A DNA stretch of 64,000 nt from Rariglobus hedericola (GTDB taxonomy: Bacteria > Verrucomicrobiota > Verrucomicrobiia > Opitutales > Opitutaceae). Location: contig NZ_VMBG01000002.1 in NCBI RefSeq assembly GCF_007559335.1, positions 186,001 through 250,000 on the forward strand, read 5' to 3'. The translations under genes were made by a program, and so were the position numbers. The notes under the pieces were generated by a model, which worked only from the letters and a program-made list of their open reading frames with translations, made no database searches and had not been told where the DNA came from. Positions 24,729 to 33,566 of the stretch are shown here, piece by piece (within the stretch, counting starts at the first letter, position 1; every line of letters starts with the position of its first letter).

Positions 24729-26562
24729 GCGCAGGTTTGAGCGTAAGGTATCGGCTGCGGCGGTCGTGGTGATCGCGGCGACGTATGGGTATTTTCTGAT
24801 TTTTGCGGAGTTCTCGTTTTTGGAATTGCTGCGCATGTCCGTAGGTGGCGACGGCCTGCGTCCGGCGATGGGGGCGTTGTGTGCGGGAGGAATCGTCGGG
24901 AGCGTGGTGGCCGCGTGGCGGTTTCGCTTGGAGATGTATGCGCGGTCTTTGCAGCTGGGCGCGGTGGCGTGCGCGGTGGCGGCGGGGCTTGCGTGTGTGC
25001 AGGCGTCGGCGTGGACGGCGGTGGCGATCGGGCTTTCGCTGGGCTGGCTTACAGTGACGTTGACGTCGGGATTGAGGGCGGTGCTCGGCGTGGAGCGGCT
25101 CGGGCTCGTCGTGGGATTAGGAACGGGGCTGGCATATGCGTTGTGCAATCTGCCGGTGGTGTTTCACGCGACGCCGCGCATCCAGGCGGGAATCGCCATC
25201 GCGCTCATGGTGCTGGCGGTTGTCGCGGCGGTGGCGCTGGGGAAGGGCACGGCGGAGTGCTCGGAGGCCCCGGATTTTAAAGCGAGGCCGGCGACGTGCT
25301 GGGTGGTGATTTTTATGGCGTTGGTGTGGATGGATTCGGCGGCGTTCTACATCATTCAGCATACTCCGGCGCTGTTGGCGGAAACGTGGAGCGAGACGAC
25401 GAGCCTGTGGATCAACGCGACTATTCATCTCGCGGTGGCGGTGGTTGCGGGGCGATTGATTGATCGCGGTTGGCTGGGACGCATCGCGATCGGAGCATGG
25501 GTGGGGCTGGCGGTGGCGTGCGGATTGTTGACGGCGAGCATGCAGGCGTTTGCCGGCGCGGAGATTTTATACACTGCGGGTGTGTCGCTCTATTCGGTGG
25601 CGCTGGTGTATTATCCGGCGAGGAGCGGGCGGCCGTGGCTGGCGACGGCGGTGTTTGCGGTGGCGGGCTGGATCGGATCGGCGCTCGGCATCGGCATGGC
25701 GCAGGATCTCAACGCGGTGCCGGTGTGGTTCGTGGTCGCGGCGGGCGTGGTGGTGATCGGGCTGTTGATCGTGAGGCAGCACGGACGCCACGGCTTGCGG
25801 CAACCGCTGTTGGTGCTGGCGCTGCTGGGCGTATTGGGAAGCCGCGAGGTTCGCGCGGACGAGGAGGCGCAGCTGATTGCGCGCGGTCGCGAGGTGTTCA
25901 TCGGTGAAGGCTGCATTCATTGTCATTCGCAGTTTGTGCGGCCGGGCACCGTGGATGTGACGCGCTGGGGACCGGAGAAGCCGCTGGTGGAAATGATCAC
26001 CGGTGCGCCACCTTTACCCGGCAACCGTCGACAAGGCCCCGACCTCGCGCAAGTGGGCAACCGGCGTTCGCCGGAATGGAACCGTCTGCATTTGATGACG
26101 CCGCGCGAGGTGTCGCCGGGATCGCGTATGCCGTCGTATGCGCATCTGTTTCGCGAGGGTGACGGGCGAGGCGATGCGTTGGTGGCTTATCTGGCGTCGC
26201 TCGGTGCGGAAACGCTGGAGCGGCGGTCTGCACAGGTGCAGGCGTGGAAACCCGCGACGGATGTCGTGATCAATGAGGCCAAAGGAGCAGGGTTGTTTGC
26301 GCGGCTCTGTGCGAATTGCCACGGAGACGAAGGGCGAGGCGACGGCGTGCTGACGGCTCGATTGAGCATGCATCCGCCGGATTGGTCGCTCGGAGCGTGG
26401 CGACGGGTGGATGCAACGGATGAGGCGGCGTCAGTGGCGCGAATCATCAAGTTCGGTCTGCCGGGATCGCCGATGGCGGGACATGAATATCTGCGAGACG
26501 AAGAAGTGGTTTCGCTCGCGCGGCACGTGCGAAGCCTGCAGCGTGGCGCGAAGGCCCCATGA
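24721..26562 (+). CDS. MFS-like membrane domain fused to two c-type cytochrome domains
   Basis: A 613-residue protein. Residues 1-375 contain about 11-12 hydrophobic helices, arranged like a major facilitator. Residues 385-490 are a monoheme CcoO-like cytochrome: GREVFIGEGCIHCHSQF carries the heme site C398-I-H-C401-H402, then FVRPGTVDVTRWGP, and an SRMPSY methionine. Residues 520-605 are a second cytochrome with CANCH (C530-C533-H534) and a likely distal methionine in GSPMAGHE. The cytochromes must face the periplasm. In cbb3 oxidases the CcoO partner has one helix; here it is replaced by a transporter-like domain. It is coupled to a response regulator gene by ATGA. It probably accepts electrons from, or gives them to, the oxidase-like protein. 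Confidence 0.82.
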   Translation: MIERRFERKVSAAAVVVIAATYGYFLIFAEFSFLELLRMSVGGDGLRPAMGALCAGGIVGSVVAAWRFRLEMYARSLQLGAVACAVAAGLACVQASAWTAVAIGLSLGWLTVTLTSGLRAVLGVERLGLVVGLGTGLAYALCNLPVVFHATPRIQAGIAIALMVLAVVAAVALGKGTAECSEAPDFKARPATCWVVIFMALVWMDSAAFYIIQHTPALLAETWSETTSLWINATIHLAVAVVAGRLIDRGWLGRIAIGAWVGLAVACGLLTASMQAFAGAEILYTAGVSLYSVALVYYPARSGRPWLATAVFAVAGWIGSALGIGMAQDLNAVPVWFVVAAGVVVIGLLIVRQHGRHGLRQPLLVLALLGVLGSREVRADEEAQLIARGREVFIGEGCIHCHSQFVRPGTVDVTRWGPEKPLVEMITGAPPLPGNRRQGPDLAQVGNRRSPEWNRLHLMTPREVSPGSRMPSYAHLFREGDGRGDALVAYLASLGAETLERRSAQVQAWKPATDVVINEAKGAGLFARLCANCHGDEGRGDGVLTARLSMHPPDWSLGAWRRVDATDEAASVARIIKFGLPGSPMAGHEYLRDEEVVSLARHVRSLQRGAKAP

Positions 26563-27227
26563 AAATCCTCATCGTCGAAGACGAACGCAAAGTGGCGCAG
26601 TTTGTGGAGCGGGCGCTTGCTGAACAAAGTTACACGCCGCGCGTGGCGGGGAGCTGCGCGGCGGCGCGGGATGCGCTGGCCGAGTCGCCTTACGACGCCG
26701 TGGTGCTGGACATCGGACTGCCCGACGGGGACGGTTTGCAATTGTTGAAGGAGTGGCGGGCGAGCGGCTTTAACGAGCCGGTGCTTATCCTCAGCGCCCG
26801 CGACGCGGTGACGGACCGTATCCACGGTTTGAATCTGGGCGCCGATGACTATCTGGCGAAGCCGTTCAGCATCGATGAGCTGCTCGCGCGCGTGCGTTCG
26901 CTGTTGCGACGCAAGGCGGGCAACAAGACGACGGTGCTGGAGCATCGCGGGATCCGCATGGATTTGCTGGCGCGGGTGGTGACGTATCAAGGCGCGGCGG
27001 TGGAACTGACGAGCCGCGAATTCGCGCTGCTGGAACTGTTTTTGCAGAACGCGGGACGGGTGCTCACGCGGACCTTAATTGCGGAGCGCGTGTGGGAGGC
27101 GTCGTATGACATGGAGACAAATCTGATCGACGTGTATGTGCGCAAGTTGCGGCAGAAATTCCCGTCGGTGGAAGGCGCGGAGCCTTTGTTCAAGACCGTG
27201 CGCGGGACGGGATATCAACTCGCATGA
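26559..27227 (+). CDS. OmpR/PhoB-family response regulator
   Basis: A 222-residue regulator. The receiver domain has acidic residues in VEDERK (7-12), the phosphoacceptor aspartate in VVLDIGLPDGDG (about 48-59) and the lysine in DDYLAKPF. The C-terminal winged helix spans about 125-222, with LTSREFALLELFLQ and DVYVRKLRQK. It overlaps the cytochrome gene start-to-stop and the kinase gene, so it is encoded with the operon it probably controls. Style is that of the CusR/TctD branch. Confidence 0.9.
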   Translation: MKILIVEDERKVAQFVERALAEQSYTPRVAGSCAAARDALAESPYDAVVLDIGLPDGDGLQLLKEWRASGFNEPVLILSARDAVTDRIHGLNLGADDYLAKPFSIDELLARVRSLLRRKAGNKTTVLEHRGIRMDLLARVVTYQGAAVELTSREFALLELFLQNAGRVLTRTLIAERVWEASYDMETNLIDVYVRKLRQKFPSVEGAEPLFKTVRGTGYQLA

Positions 27228-28594
27228 TCGGCCCGTATACACGCCGGTTGATGGTGCGGTTTTCCGCGCTGGTGACGGTCACCACGGTGATCGTGTTGCT
27301 CGCGGGGGGACTGCTCCTCGAGCGGGAAATGTTACGCAGCATGGAAGGCATGCACGAAGTCGAGGCGGACGAAGTGTTCGAGGTGTTGCGCGATCATCCG
27401 GGCTTGAAGGGCGATGATCTGGCGGGGCGCATCGACACCAAGCTCGGCAGTGATGCGGCGCTGTATTTTATCCAGATTCACGATGATCGCGGGGCTATTC
27501 TCTACCGCTCGGAAAACCTCGGGGATGCGGTCATGCCGGACCTGAGCCGGATGGAGGAGAACGAGCACGTGCTGGCCGAGTTGCCCGGGGTGGGCGGCGT
27601 GCGGTTGTCGGAGTTTCGAGAGGGTGAATGGCATGTGCAGATCGCCAGCCGCCTTAAGCCTGTGCACCGCATTCTGACGAATTATGCGAAGGTGAGTGCG
27701 CTGCTCGTGCTGGGCACGGCGGTGGCCAGCCTGGGTCTGGGTTATGCGTTCAGCCGGTTTACGCTGAGGCCGGTGCGGGCGATCGAACTCACGGCGCGGC
27801 GCATCAGCGCGGACAACTTGCGCGAACGGATTCCGGTGCTGGCGGTGCGCGATGAACTGGCTGATCTCGCGATGTTGCTCAACCAGATGTTCGACCGTCT
27901 GGAAGGCTCTTTTGAACAGGTGAAGCGGTTCACCGCGGATGCTTCGCACGAGTTAAAAACTCCGCTGGCATTGATCCGTCTCAATGCGGAAAGATTACGC
28001 ACGCGCCTGGCCGGCGATCCGGAGGCGGTCGCGGGGTTGGAGGACCTGCTGGAAGAAATCACGCGGATGAATCGTATCATCGAGAGCCTCTTGTTCATCG
28101 CGAAGGCGGAGAGCGGTGCGCTGTTGCTCGATTTGAAAGAGCACGATGTGCGGGCGCTGCTGGCGCCCTTTGTCGAGGATGCGCGGGTGCTGGCGGAGGA
28201 TCGCGGCGTGCGCTTCGAACTGGCGCGTGACGATGCGGGTTCGCTGCGGCTGGAGCCGGCGTTGCTCCGGCAGTTGCTGCTGAATCTGGTGGCCAACGCA
28301 CTCAACGTGTCGCCGGCGGGCGGACTGGTCACGCTCGAGTCGGTGCAGACGGAGCACGGCTGGTGGTTCATCGTGACCGACGAAGGCCCGGGTTTGCCGG
28401 CCGCCCAGCTGGAAAAGATCTTCGAACGCTTTGTGCGCTTTGAGCCCGCGACGGGTGAAAATCGCGCGCGTGGGCATGGGCTGGGCCTAGCGATTTGCCG
28501 CAGCATTGCGGAGCTGCACGACGGAGAGATTCGCGCGGAGAACCGCACGGACGGACGGAGCGGATTGCGGGTCGTGGTGGCGCTGCGCCGCTAA
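27224..28594 (+). CDS. Sensor histidine kinase (HAMP, CusS-like layout)
   Basis: A 456-residue membrane kinase: TM1 about 12-32, a periplasmic sensor of about 120 residues, TM2 about 158-180, HAMP starting FTLRPVRAIELTARRIS, phosphoacceptor histidine near residue 242 in ASHELKTPLALIR, N box LLNLVANALNVSP, and G boxes DEGPGLP and GHGLGLAIC. The organisation matches the Cus/heavy-metal sensor kinase type, but the periplasmic domain gives no metal motif. Its stop overlaps the stop of the convergent MBL hydrolase gene by four bases. Partner is the response regulator just upstream. Confidence 0.9.
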   Translation: MIGPYTRRLMVRFSALVTVTTVIVLLAGGLLLEREMLRSMEGMHEVEADEVFEVLRDHPGLKGDDLAGRIDTKLGSDAALYFIQIHDDRGAILYRSENLGDAVMPDLSRMEENEHVLAELPGVGGVRLSEFREGEWHVQIASRLKPVHRILTNYAKVSALLVLGTAVASLGLGYAFSRFTLRPVRAIELTARRISADNLRERIPVLAVRDELADLAMLLNQMFDRLEGSFEQVKRFTADASHELKTPLALIRLNAERLRTRLAGDPEAVAGLEDLLEEITRMNRIIESLLFIAKAESGALLLDLKEHDVRALLAPFVEDARVLAEDRGVRFELARDDAGSLRLEPALLRQLLLNLVANALNVSPAGGLVTLESVQTEHGWWFIVTDEGPGLPAAQLEKIFERFVRFEPATGENRARGHGLGLAICRSIAELHDGEIRAENRTDGRSGLRVVVALRR

Positions 28595-29559
28595 ATGCGC
28601 AGGCCTTCGCCCGGAGCGCAGGTGCGGAAAACGTCCGGTGAAAGTCCGGCGGCGGCGAGCGCAAGGGCGAGTTCGCGCGGCGGTTCTGCGAAGCCGTCGT
28701 CGGTGAGAGGAAACGTGCCCCAATGCATGCCGAGGCTGGTGCGTGCACCGAGATCGCGGTGGATTTGAATGGCCTCGGCGGGGTCGCAGTGTTGCTCCTT
28801 CATGAACCAGCGCGGCGCATAGGCACCGACGGGAATCAGCGCGAGGTCGGGAGGGCCGAATTTTTTTTGGATGTCGTTAAACATCGTGTCATCGTAGGCC
28901 GTGTCGCCCGCGAAGAATGCGGTGACCGCGGGCGCTGAGATGAAGAAGCCGCCCCAGAGCCGGCCGTTGCGCGGGCCGCGCAGGCGATTGCTCCAATGGC
29001 GGGCGGGTGTGAGCGCGATGTTTAGGCCGGATGCGAGCGCGTGCGACTGCCACCAGTCGAGTTCGATGATGCGATCAGGCGCGAAACCGGCGGAGCGGAA
29101 CAACGGTGCGTTGCCGAGCGGGGTGATCGCGAGAGGCGCATGTTTCCGCCACAGGCGGCGCAACGTGGCGTGGTCGCAATGATCATAGTGATCGTGGCTG
29201 AGCAGAACGACGTCGATGGCGGGCAGGTCATCGAACGCGATCCCGGGCGCGCGCACGCGGCGGGGTCCGATGCGATTGGCCGGACCGATGCGGTCGCTGT
29301 AAACCGGATCGGTGAGGATATTGCCTAAGCGGGTTTGCAGCAGAAATGTGGACTGACCAATCCACGTGGCGGCAAGGCGGTGGGCGGGATCGAGCGGCGC
29401 GGGAGTGATGCGTGCGGGTAGCGGTTGTGCCGGCCAGGGCGCGGGCCGCGAGGAACGTTTCCAGCGCAACACATCGAGCCAGTTGCGATCCTGATGATGA
29501 TGCGGATTAAAAAAACGCCGGCCGTCGCAGTGATCGGAAACGGGGAAGGACGCGGACAT
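28591..29559 (-). CDS. MBL-fold hydrolase (NAPE-PLD/UlaG-like)
   Basis: A 322-residue metallo-beta-lactamase-fold enzyme. The metal site is LLSHDHYDHCD (about 130-140), with AGDTAYDD and GMHWGTFPLTDD providing further ligands. The block PRWFMKEQHCDPAEAIQIH followed by HWGTF is characteristic of bacterial relatives of N-acyl-phosphatidylethanolamine phospholipase D. No export signal is obvious. Phospholipid or phosphodiester cleavage is possible but unproven. Confidence 0.82.
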   Translation of the reverse strand: MSASFPVSDHCDGRRFFNPHHHQDRNWLDVLRWKRSSRPAPWPAQPLPARITPAPLDPAHRLAATWIGQSTFLLQTRLGNILTDPVYSDRIGPANRIGPRRVRAPGIAFDDLPAIDVVLLSHDHYDHCDHATLRRLWRKHAPLAITPLGNAPLFRSAGFAPDRIIELDWWQSHALASGLNIALTPARHWSNRLRGPRNGRLWGGFFISAPAVTAFFAGDTAYDDTMFNDIQKKFGPPDLALIPVGAYAPRWFMKEQHCDPAEAIQIHRDLGARTSLGMHWGTFPLTDDGFAEPPRELALALAAAGLSPDVFRTCAPGEGLRI

Positions 29560-29627
29560 GGATCAGAGTCCCCCTGCGAGCGGTTGCTGGCGAGACAAGA
29601 CGTAGCCGCGTCACATGCCGCGTGCGG

Positions 29628-30344
29628 TCAGGCTCGTTCGACCATGAGCTTCTCAATCAACGGAGGCAAATCGCGCAGGCTGCCGAGGGTGAAAAAGTGA
29701 TTTTTTTCGAGGGGAATGACATCACTGCGCTCATGTTTCCACGTGATGTGGTAGGGCAGGTGGACGGCGTAACCGCCGAGTGCGGTCACGGGGAAAATGT
29801 CGGACTTGAGAGAGTTGCCCACCATGAGGAAATTCTCGGGAAGGATGTCGTGACGCTTGAGGATCGACGCGTAGGTGGCCGTGTCTTTTTCGGAGACGAT
29901 CTCGGCGGCCTTGAAATAATCGGCGACGCCGGACTTGGAAAGTTTGCGCTCCTGGTCGCGCAAATCGCCCTTGGTGATAACTAGGAGACGATGCGCCGGT
30001 GCGAGGGCGGCGAGGGTTTCGGCGACGCCGTCGAGCAACTCGACCGGATGAGCGAGCATGGTGCGGCCGAGATCGATCAACTGGCGGATTTCCTCGGCGC
30101 TGATCTTGCCGCCGGTGAGTTGGATGGCGGTCTCGATGGCGGAGAGCGTGAAGCCTTTGACGCCGTAACCGTAAAGATCGAGGTTGCGCATCTCGGTTGC
30201 AAAGAATGCGTCTTCGACGGCTTCGGTGCCGTGGTAACTGGCGAGCATGTCGCGGTAGCGGGCATGCACATCTTCGAAGATGTTTTCGTTGTGCCAGAGG
30301 GTGTCGTCGGCGTCGAAGGCGATCACTAGTTCACGGGAAGGCAT
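29628..30344 (-). CDS. HAD-superfamily hydrolase
   Basis: A 238-residue haloacid-dehalogenase-type phosphatase. Motif I is IAFDADDTLWHNE (about 8-20), motif II LVITKGDLRDQE (threonine), motif III lysine around KLSKSG, and motif IV MVGNSLKSDIFPVTALG. The asparagine in VGNS where most have VGDS is seen in some subgroups. It lacks a large C1 cap insertion beyond a helical cap. Substrate unknown. It stands alone between two other minus-strand genes. Confidence 0.83.
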   Translation of the reverse strand: MPSRELVIAFDADDTLWHNENIFEDVHARYRDMLASYHGTEAVEDAFFATEMRNLDLYGYGVKGFTLSAIETAIQLTGGKISAEEIRQLIDLGRTMLAHPVELLDGVAETLAALAPAHRLLVITKGDLRDQERKLSKSGVADYFKAAEIVSEKDTATYASILKRHDILPENFLMVGNSLKSDIFPVTALGGYAVHLPYHITWKHERSDVIPLEKNHFFTLGSLRDLPPLIEKLMVERA

Positions 30345-30413
30345 ATAATGGTCGGTGCCATCAGCAGACGGAGTGCCTGAAATGACGGCAAGCCTCCGCC
30401 GCGCGCGGGTTGC

Positions 30414-31499
30414 TCAAAATAAGGCGAGTTGTCCGTCCGCATCCGGGCGTTGAAAACCCGTGGTATCCAGGTCGAAGCGGTTGCGATTCATCCCCGCGCG
30501 CCGGGCGGTGATTTGAAAGAGATCGCGTAATTGATCCGCGAATACGCCTTCACCCTGAAGCCGCGAGCCCCAGGCGGTTTCGTTGAGCCTGCCGCCACGC
30601 AAGTCGCGCAAACGGTCGAGGACGCGGGCTTTTTTGGAGGGCGCGTGATCGTCGAGCCACTGGCTGAAAACGTCCTTCACCGTGTAGGGCAGGCGCAGGA
30701 GAACGTAGCCGGCGGAACGCGCACCGGCATCCGCCGCGGCGGCAAGAATGGCGGGCAGTTCCGCATCGGTGAGCCCGGGAATGACCGGCGCGACCATGAC
30801 GCCAACGGGAATGCCGGCTTCGGCCAGTTTGCGGATGGTGCGCAGGCGGTGTTCGGGTCGGGCGGCGCGGGGCTCAAGTTTTCCGGCGAGTCCGGCGTCG
30901 AGTGTCGTGATGCTGACGTAAACCGCGGCACACCGGTGGCGGGCGAGGTCTGAGAGCACATCGATGTCGCGGGTGACGAGCGCGTTCTTGGTGATGATCG
31001 CGACGGGGTTGCGGAACTCGGCGAGCACTTCAAGGCAGCCGCGCGTGAGCCGGAAATGGCGTTCGGCGGGTTGATAACAATCGGTGACGCCACTCATTGA
31101 GATGGTTTGCGGGCGCCATTTTTTCGCGGAGAGGGCGGCGCGCAACAACTCGGGCGCGCGACGCTTGACCATGATCTTCGTTTCGAAGGCGAGTCCGCTG
31201 TCCCAGCCGAGGTAATCATGCGTGGGACGCGCATAACAGTAGGCGCAACCGTGCTCGCAGCCGCGATACGGGTTAAGGCCCATGCCCATCGGCAGGTCCG
31301 GGCTGTCGATGGGATTCAGAATCGATTCGCTGGCGTCGTCGAAAAACTGCGTGCGCGGGTGAGGCGTTTCGCCGCAGTCGGGACCGAGGTCGGCATCGGG
31401 ATCGGGCTCGACGTGCAGGCGCTCGAAACGATTTGGGAGCGAAAGAGCCGTGCCGCGCCCGGGAATGGCGGAAGGGTGCGGGGACTCGGGCGCATTCAT
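30414..31499 (-). CDS. Radical SAM protein (PA0069/SplB-like family)
   Basis: A 361-residue radical SAM enzyme. NPYRGCEHGCAYCYARPTH carries the CxxxCxxC [4Fe-4S] site at C81, C85 and C88. The family signature continues GLAFETKIMVK, and later KNALVTRDIDVL and VAPVIPGLTD are TIM-barrel strands. An ATG 12 codons upstream is in frame, but the N-terminus is low-information, and I take the ATG at 31499. Members are found widely as single genes; some relate to spore photoproduct lyase. The reaction is not known. Confidence 0.85.
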   Translation of the reverse strand: MNAPESPHPSAIPGRGTALSLPNRFERLHVEPDPDADLGPDCGETPHPRTQFFDDASESILNPIDSPDLPMGMGLNPYRGCEHGCAYCYARPTHDYLGWDSGLAFETKIMVKRRAPELLRAALSAKKWRPQTISMSGVTDCYQPAERHFRLTRGCLEVLAEFRNPVAIITKNALVTRDIDVLSDLARHRCAAVYVSITTLDAGLAGKLEPRAARPEHRLRTIRKLAEAGIPVGVMVAPVIPGLTDAELPAILAAAADAGARSAGYVLLRLPYTVKDVFSQWLDDHAPSKKARVLDRLRDLRGGRLNETAWGSRLQGEGVFADQLRDLFQITARRAGMNRNRFDLDTTGFQRPDADGQLALF

Positions 31500-31586
31500 G
31501 CGCAGGGAATGTGGCGGCGCCGGCACGGCCCGCAATGCGCACGGACCGGCGATTTCTCAACCGCCTGATCCGTCGCGGGCTGGAGG

Positions 31587-32399
31587 TTAAAATTTATACG
31601 AAACGCCGGTGCCGGCGCCGAAATCAGGCGAGGCGTCGGTGAAGCCGGCGAGCACGTAAACGAGAGCGCTCCAGCGTGTGGTCAGCGTTTGCTGGGCGAA
31701 CACCATGGCGTCCACCGAGTCGTCTCCGCCGGACACGATTTTTTCGCGCCAGCTGACGGAAACACCCGCGGTCGTCTTGTCGGTCACGGGCGTGGCCACA
31801 CCCAAGGAAGCGAACAGACCATCCTCAAGCGGATAGGCGGCGCTGGTGCCGAGGATGCGGTAGCCGACCGTGGCAAACGGCGTGAAGCGACCGTAGGTTT
31901 TGCGCACGTCGAATTGCAGATAAAAATCCGTCTTTCCGGTGCCGAGGCCCTTGTCTTCATCGGCGGTGGGGAACTTCACCTGTGCGGTGAAATCGGTCTC
32001 GATTTCGGCCGGTGTGAGCGGGCCGAATTTATAGGTGCCGCTCAGGGTGACGTCGCCCAGTCCGCTCTCGGTAGAATCGGGTGGCCGGGTGCCGACACCT
32101 GCTCCACCACCGACTACCGTGGCCGGGCCTTTGATGTAGAGGAAAGGCACGCCGGCCTGAAAACGCCAGGAGGCGGTGTCGTAGACGAGGTTTGTCGCAG
32201 CGACGTAAACCTCGGTGTCGTCGGCGAGACCGTAGTCACCGCGGCTGTAGTTGAAGCTGGCATCAGCTCGCCAGGGTAACACCGGGGCGTCGGGGATGAC
32301 TGGCGTGGTATTTTCCTGAGTGGTGTTATCCTGGGCGATGCTCATCGCGGGCAAGGCAAGAGCGAGAAGGGCGAGGCGAAGGGAAGAGGCGGAATTCAT
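31587..32399 (-). CDS. Outer-membrane beta-barrel protein
   Basis: A 270-residue protein with signal peptide (about 1-22, ending MSIAQDN). The mature part starts with a threonine/asparagine-rich stretch and a proline-rich linker. It then has alternating strands rich in aromatic residues: SFNYSRGDYG, GTYKFGPLTP, DFYLQFDVRK, and a final strand ending in phenylalanine (GTGVSYKF), the usual signal for outer-membrane assembly. It resembles the phenol-degradation MetA-pathway/transporter barrel family (Phenol_MetA_deg). An upstream in-frame ATG (32489) would hide the signal peptide. Substrate unknown. Confidence 0.75.
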   Translation of the reverse strand: MNSASSLRLALLALALPAMSIAQDNTTQENTTPVIPDAPVLPWRADASFNYSRGDYGLADDTEVYVAATNLVYDTASWRFQAGVPFLYIKGPATVVGGGAGVGTRPPDSTESGLGDVTLSGTYKFGPLTPAEIETDFTAQVKFPTADEDKGLGTGKTDFYLQFDVRKTYGRFTPFATVGYRILGTSAAYPLEDGLFASLGVATPVTDKTTAGVSVSWREKIVSGGDDSVDAMVFAQQTLTTRWSALVYVLAGFTDASPDFGAGTGVSYKF

Positions 32400-32453
32400 G
32401 TGAGCGGAAGCTGGATAGGACGCGGGATGAAAGTGTTTCGGAGTGGCGTGCAA

Positions 32454-32480
32454 AAGCCGGACTCGCGTGGAGTCCGGCTT
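32454..32480 (-). terminator. Intrinsic terminator of the Ala/Asn-rich protein gene
   Basis: On the minus strand a perfect 11-bp stem (AAGCCGGACTC with its complement) around a 5-base loop ends in TTTT, 30 bases after the stop codon of the upstream gene. It separates that gene from the outer-membrane protein gene, which therefore needs its own promoter in the 50 bases that follow. Confidence 0.85.
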
Positions 32481-32509
32481 GGGATGCATGGGCGGATCAG
32501 ATCAAACGC

Positions 32510-33280
32510 TTAGTTCGAGCTGTCGTTGTTTTTGTTTTCGCGGGAGGCGCTCAGGTTGATCTCAGCGGTGGCCTTGGCATAGGCCTCGTAGTCATCGGCG
32601 AGACGCTCGCGGGCTTTGTCCCAACGGGCTTCGGCGGAGTCGCGGGCCTTCTCAAGGGAAGACTCGAGGCGCTCACGGGCCTTCTCGGCGCGCTTGATGG
32701 CGGAGCTGGATTGCTTGCGGGCCTCGTCGTTAACGCGGCTGACGGCGGTGGCGGTGGCCTCCTTGGTCTGGGCGACGCGCTGGCTGACCGAGCTCACGAT
32801 CTGGTCGCGGGCCTGGAAAGCGGAAGCACGGATATCGCGGGTCACTTGGAGGGTGTTGAGTGATCCGGAGAGCGACTGCGTCGAGCCGGCGGCCAAGTTG
32901 CGACCGTTGACGTTGGCTTCGCCGCCGAGGGTGTTGGTGACTTCGCCCGTGGCGGTGACGCCGTTACGGACGGGGCGGCTGGCGTCGAGAGAGCCATTGG
33001 CTGAGGTGGCGCTGTTGACGGCGGCACCGGCGTTGTTGACCGCGCCGGCGGTGGCGTTGGAGGCGTTCACGGTTGCCTGCGTGGCGGAGTTGACCGCGTT
33101 GCTGGTGGCATTCGTGGCGCTGTTGACGCCGGCTTGGGCGTTGGTGACCGCGGTGTTGGCGGCGTTGGTCGCGGCGTTCACGGTGGCGGTGGCTTCGGCA
33201 CCGGCGTTAGGATTGGCAAACGATACCGTGGCAAAAAAAGCGGCTGCCGTGGTGGTGAGGAGAACGGTCTTCTTATTCAT
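32510..33280 (-). CDS. Secreted Ala/Asn/Thr-rich repetitive protein
   Basis: A 256-residue protein with signal peptide MNKKTVLLTTTAAAFFATVSFA. Residues 25-95 are built of alanine, asparagine, threonine and valine in a heptad-like pattern (NAATNAANTAVTNAQAGVNS and variants), reminiscent of helical or beta-solenoid repeats. Residues 150-250 are strongly charged and likely a coiled coil (RARDQIVSSVSQRVAQ, then KRAEKARERLESSLEKARD). It is monocistronic with its own terminator. I do not recognise the family. A structural periplasmic or cell-surface role is possible. Confidence 0.7.
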   Translation of the reverse strand: MNKKTVLLTTTAAAFFATVSFANPNAGAEATATVNAATNAANTAVTNAQAGVNSATNATSNAVNSATQATVNASNATAGAVNNAGAAVNSATSANGSLDASRPVRNGVTATGEVTNTLGGEANVNGRNLAAGSTQSLSGSLNTLQVTRDIRASAFQARDQIVSSVSQRVAQTKEATATAVSRVNDEARKQSSSAIKRAEKARERLESSLEKARDSAEARWDKARERLADDYEAYAKATAEINLSASRENKNNDSSN

Positions 33281-33566
33281 GGTGGTTATAGGGATTCAGG
33301 GTTCGATGAGCGCCGTAATGGCGCCCAACTGGTTGCGGATTCTCTATTCCATTATTCATGCCAGCAGGTTTTTCGGGGGCTGAAGTGCGTCGCATCTTAT
33401 TTAATATCAAATCGATGGAATTTCGAATTTCCGACGCGGCGAAAAACGAGGGATTTCGCCTATATTGCAGGATGCAAAAGCAAACGGGGCTGAATTCGCA
33501 ATATGCTCGGCGCAATGCAGGTTTGCGCGGCACATGCGGCGCGGCAGATTGTCACCGCTTCATCTC

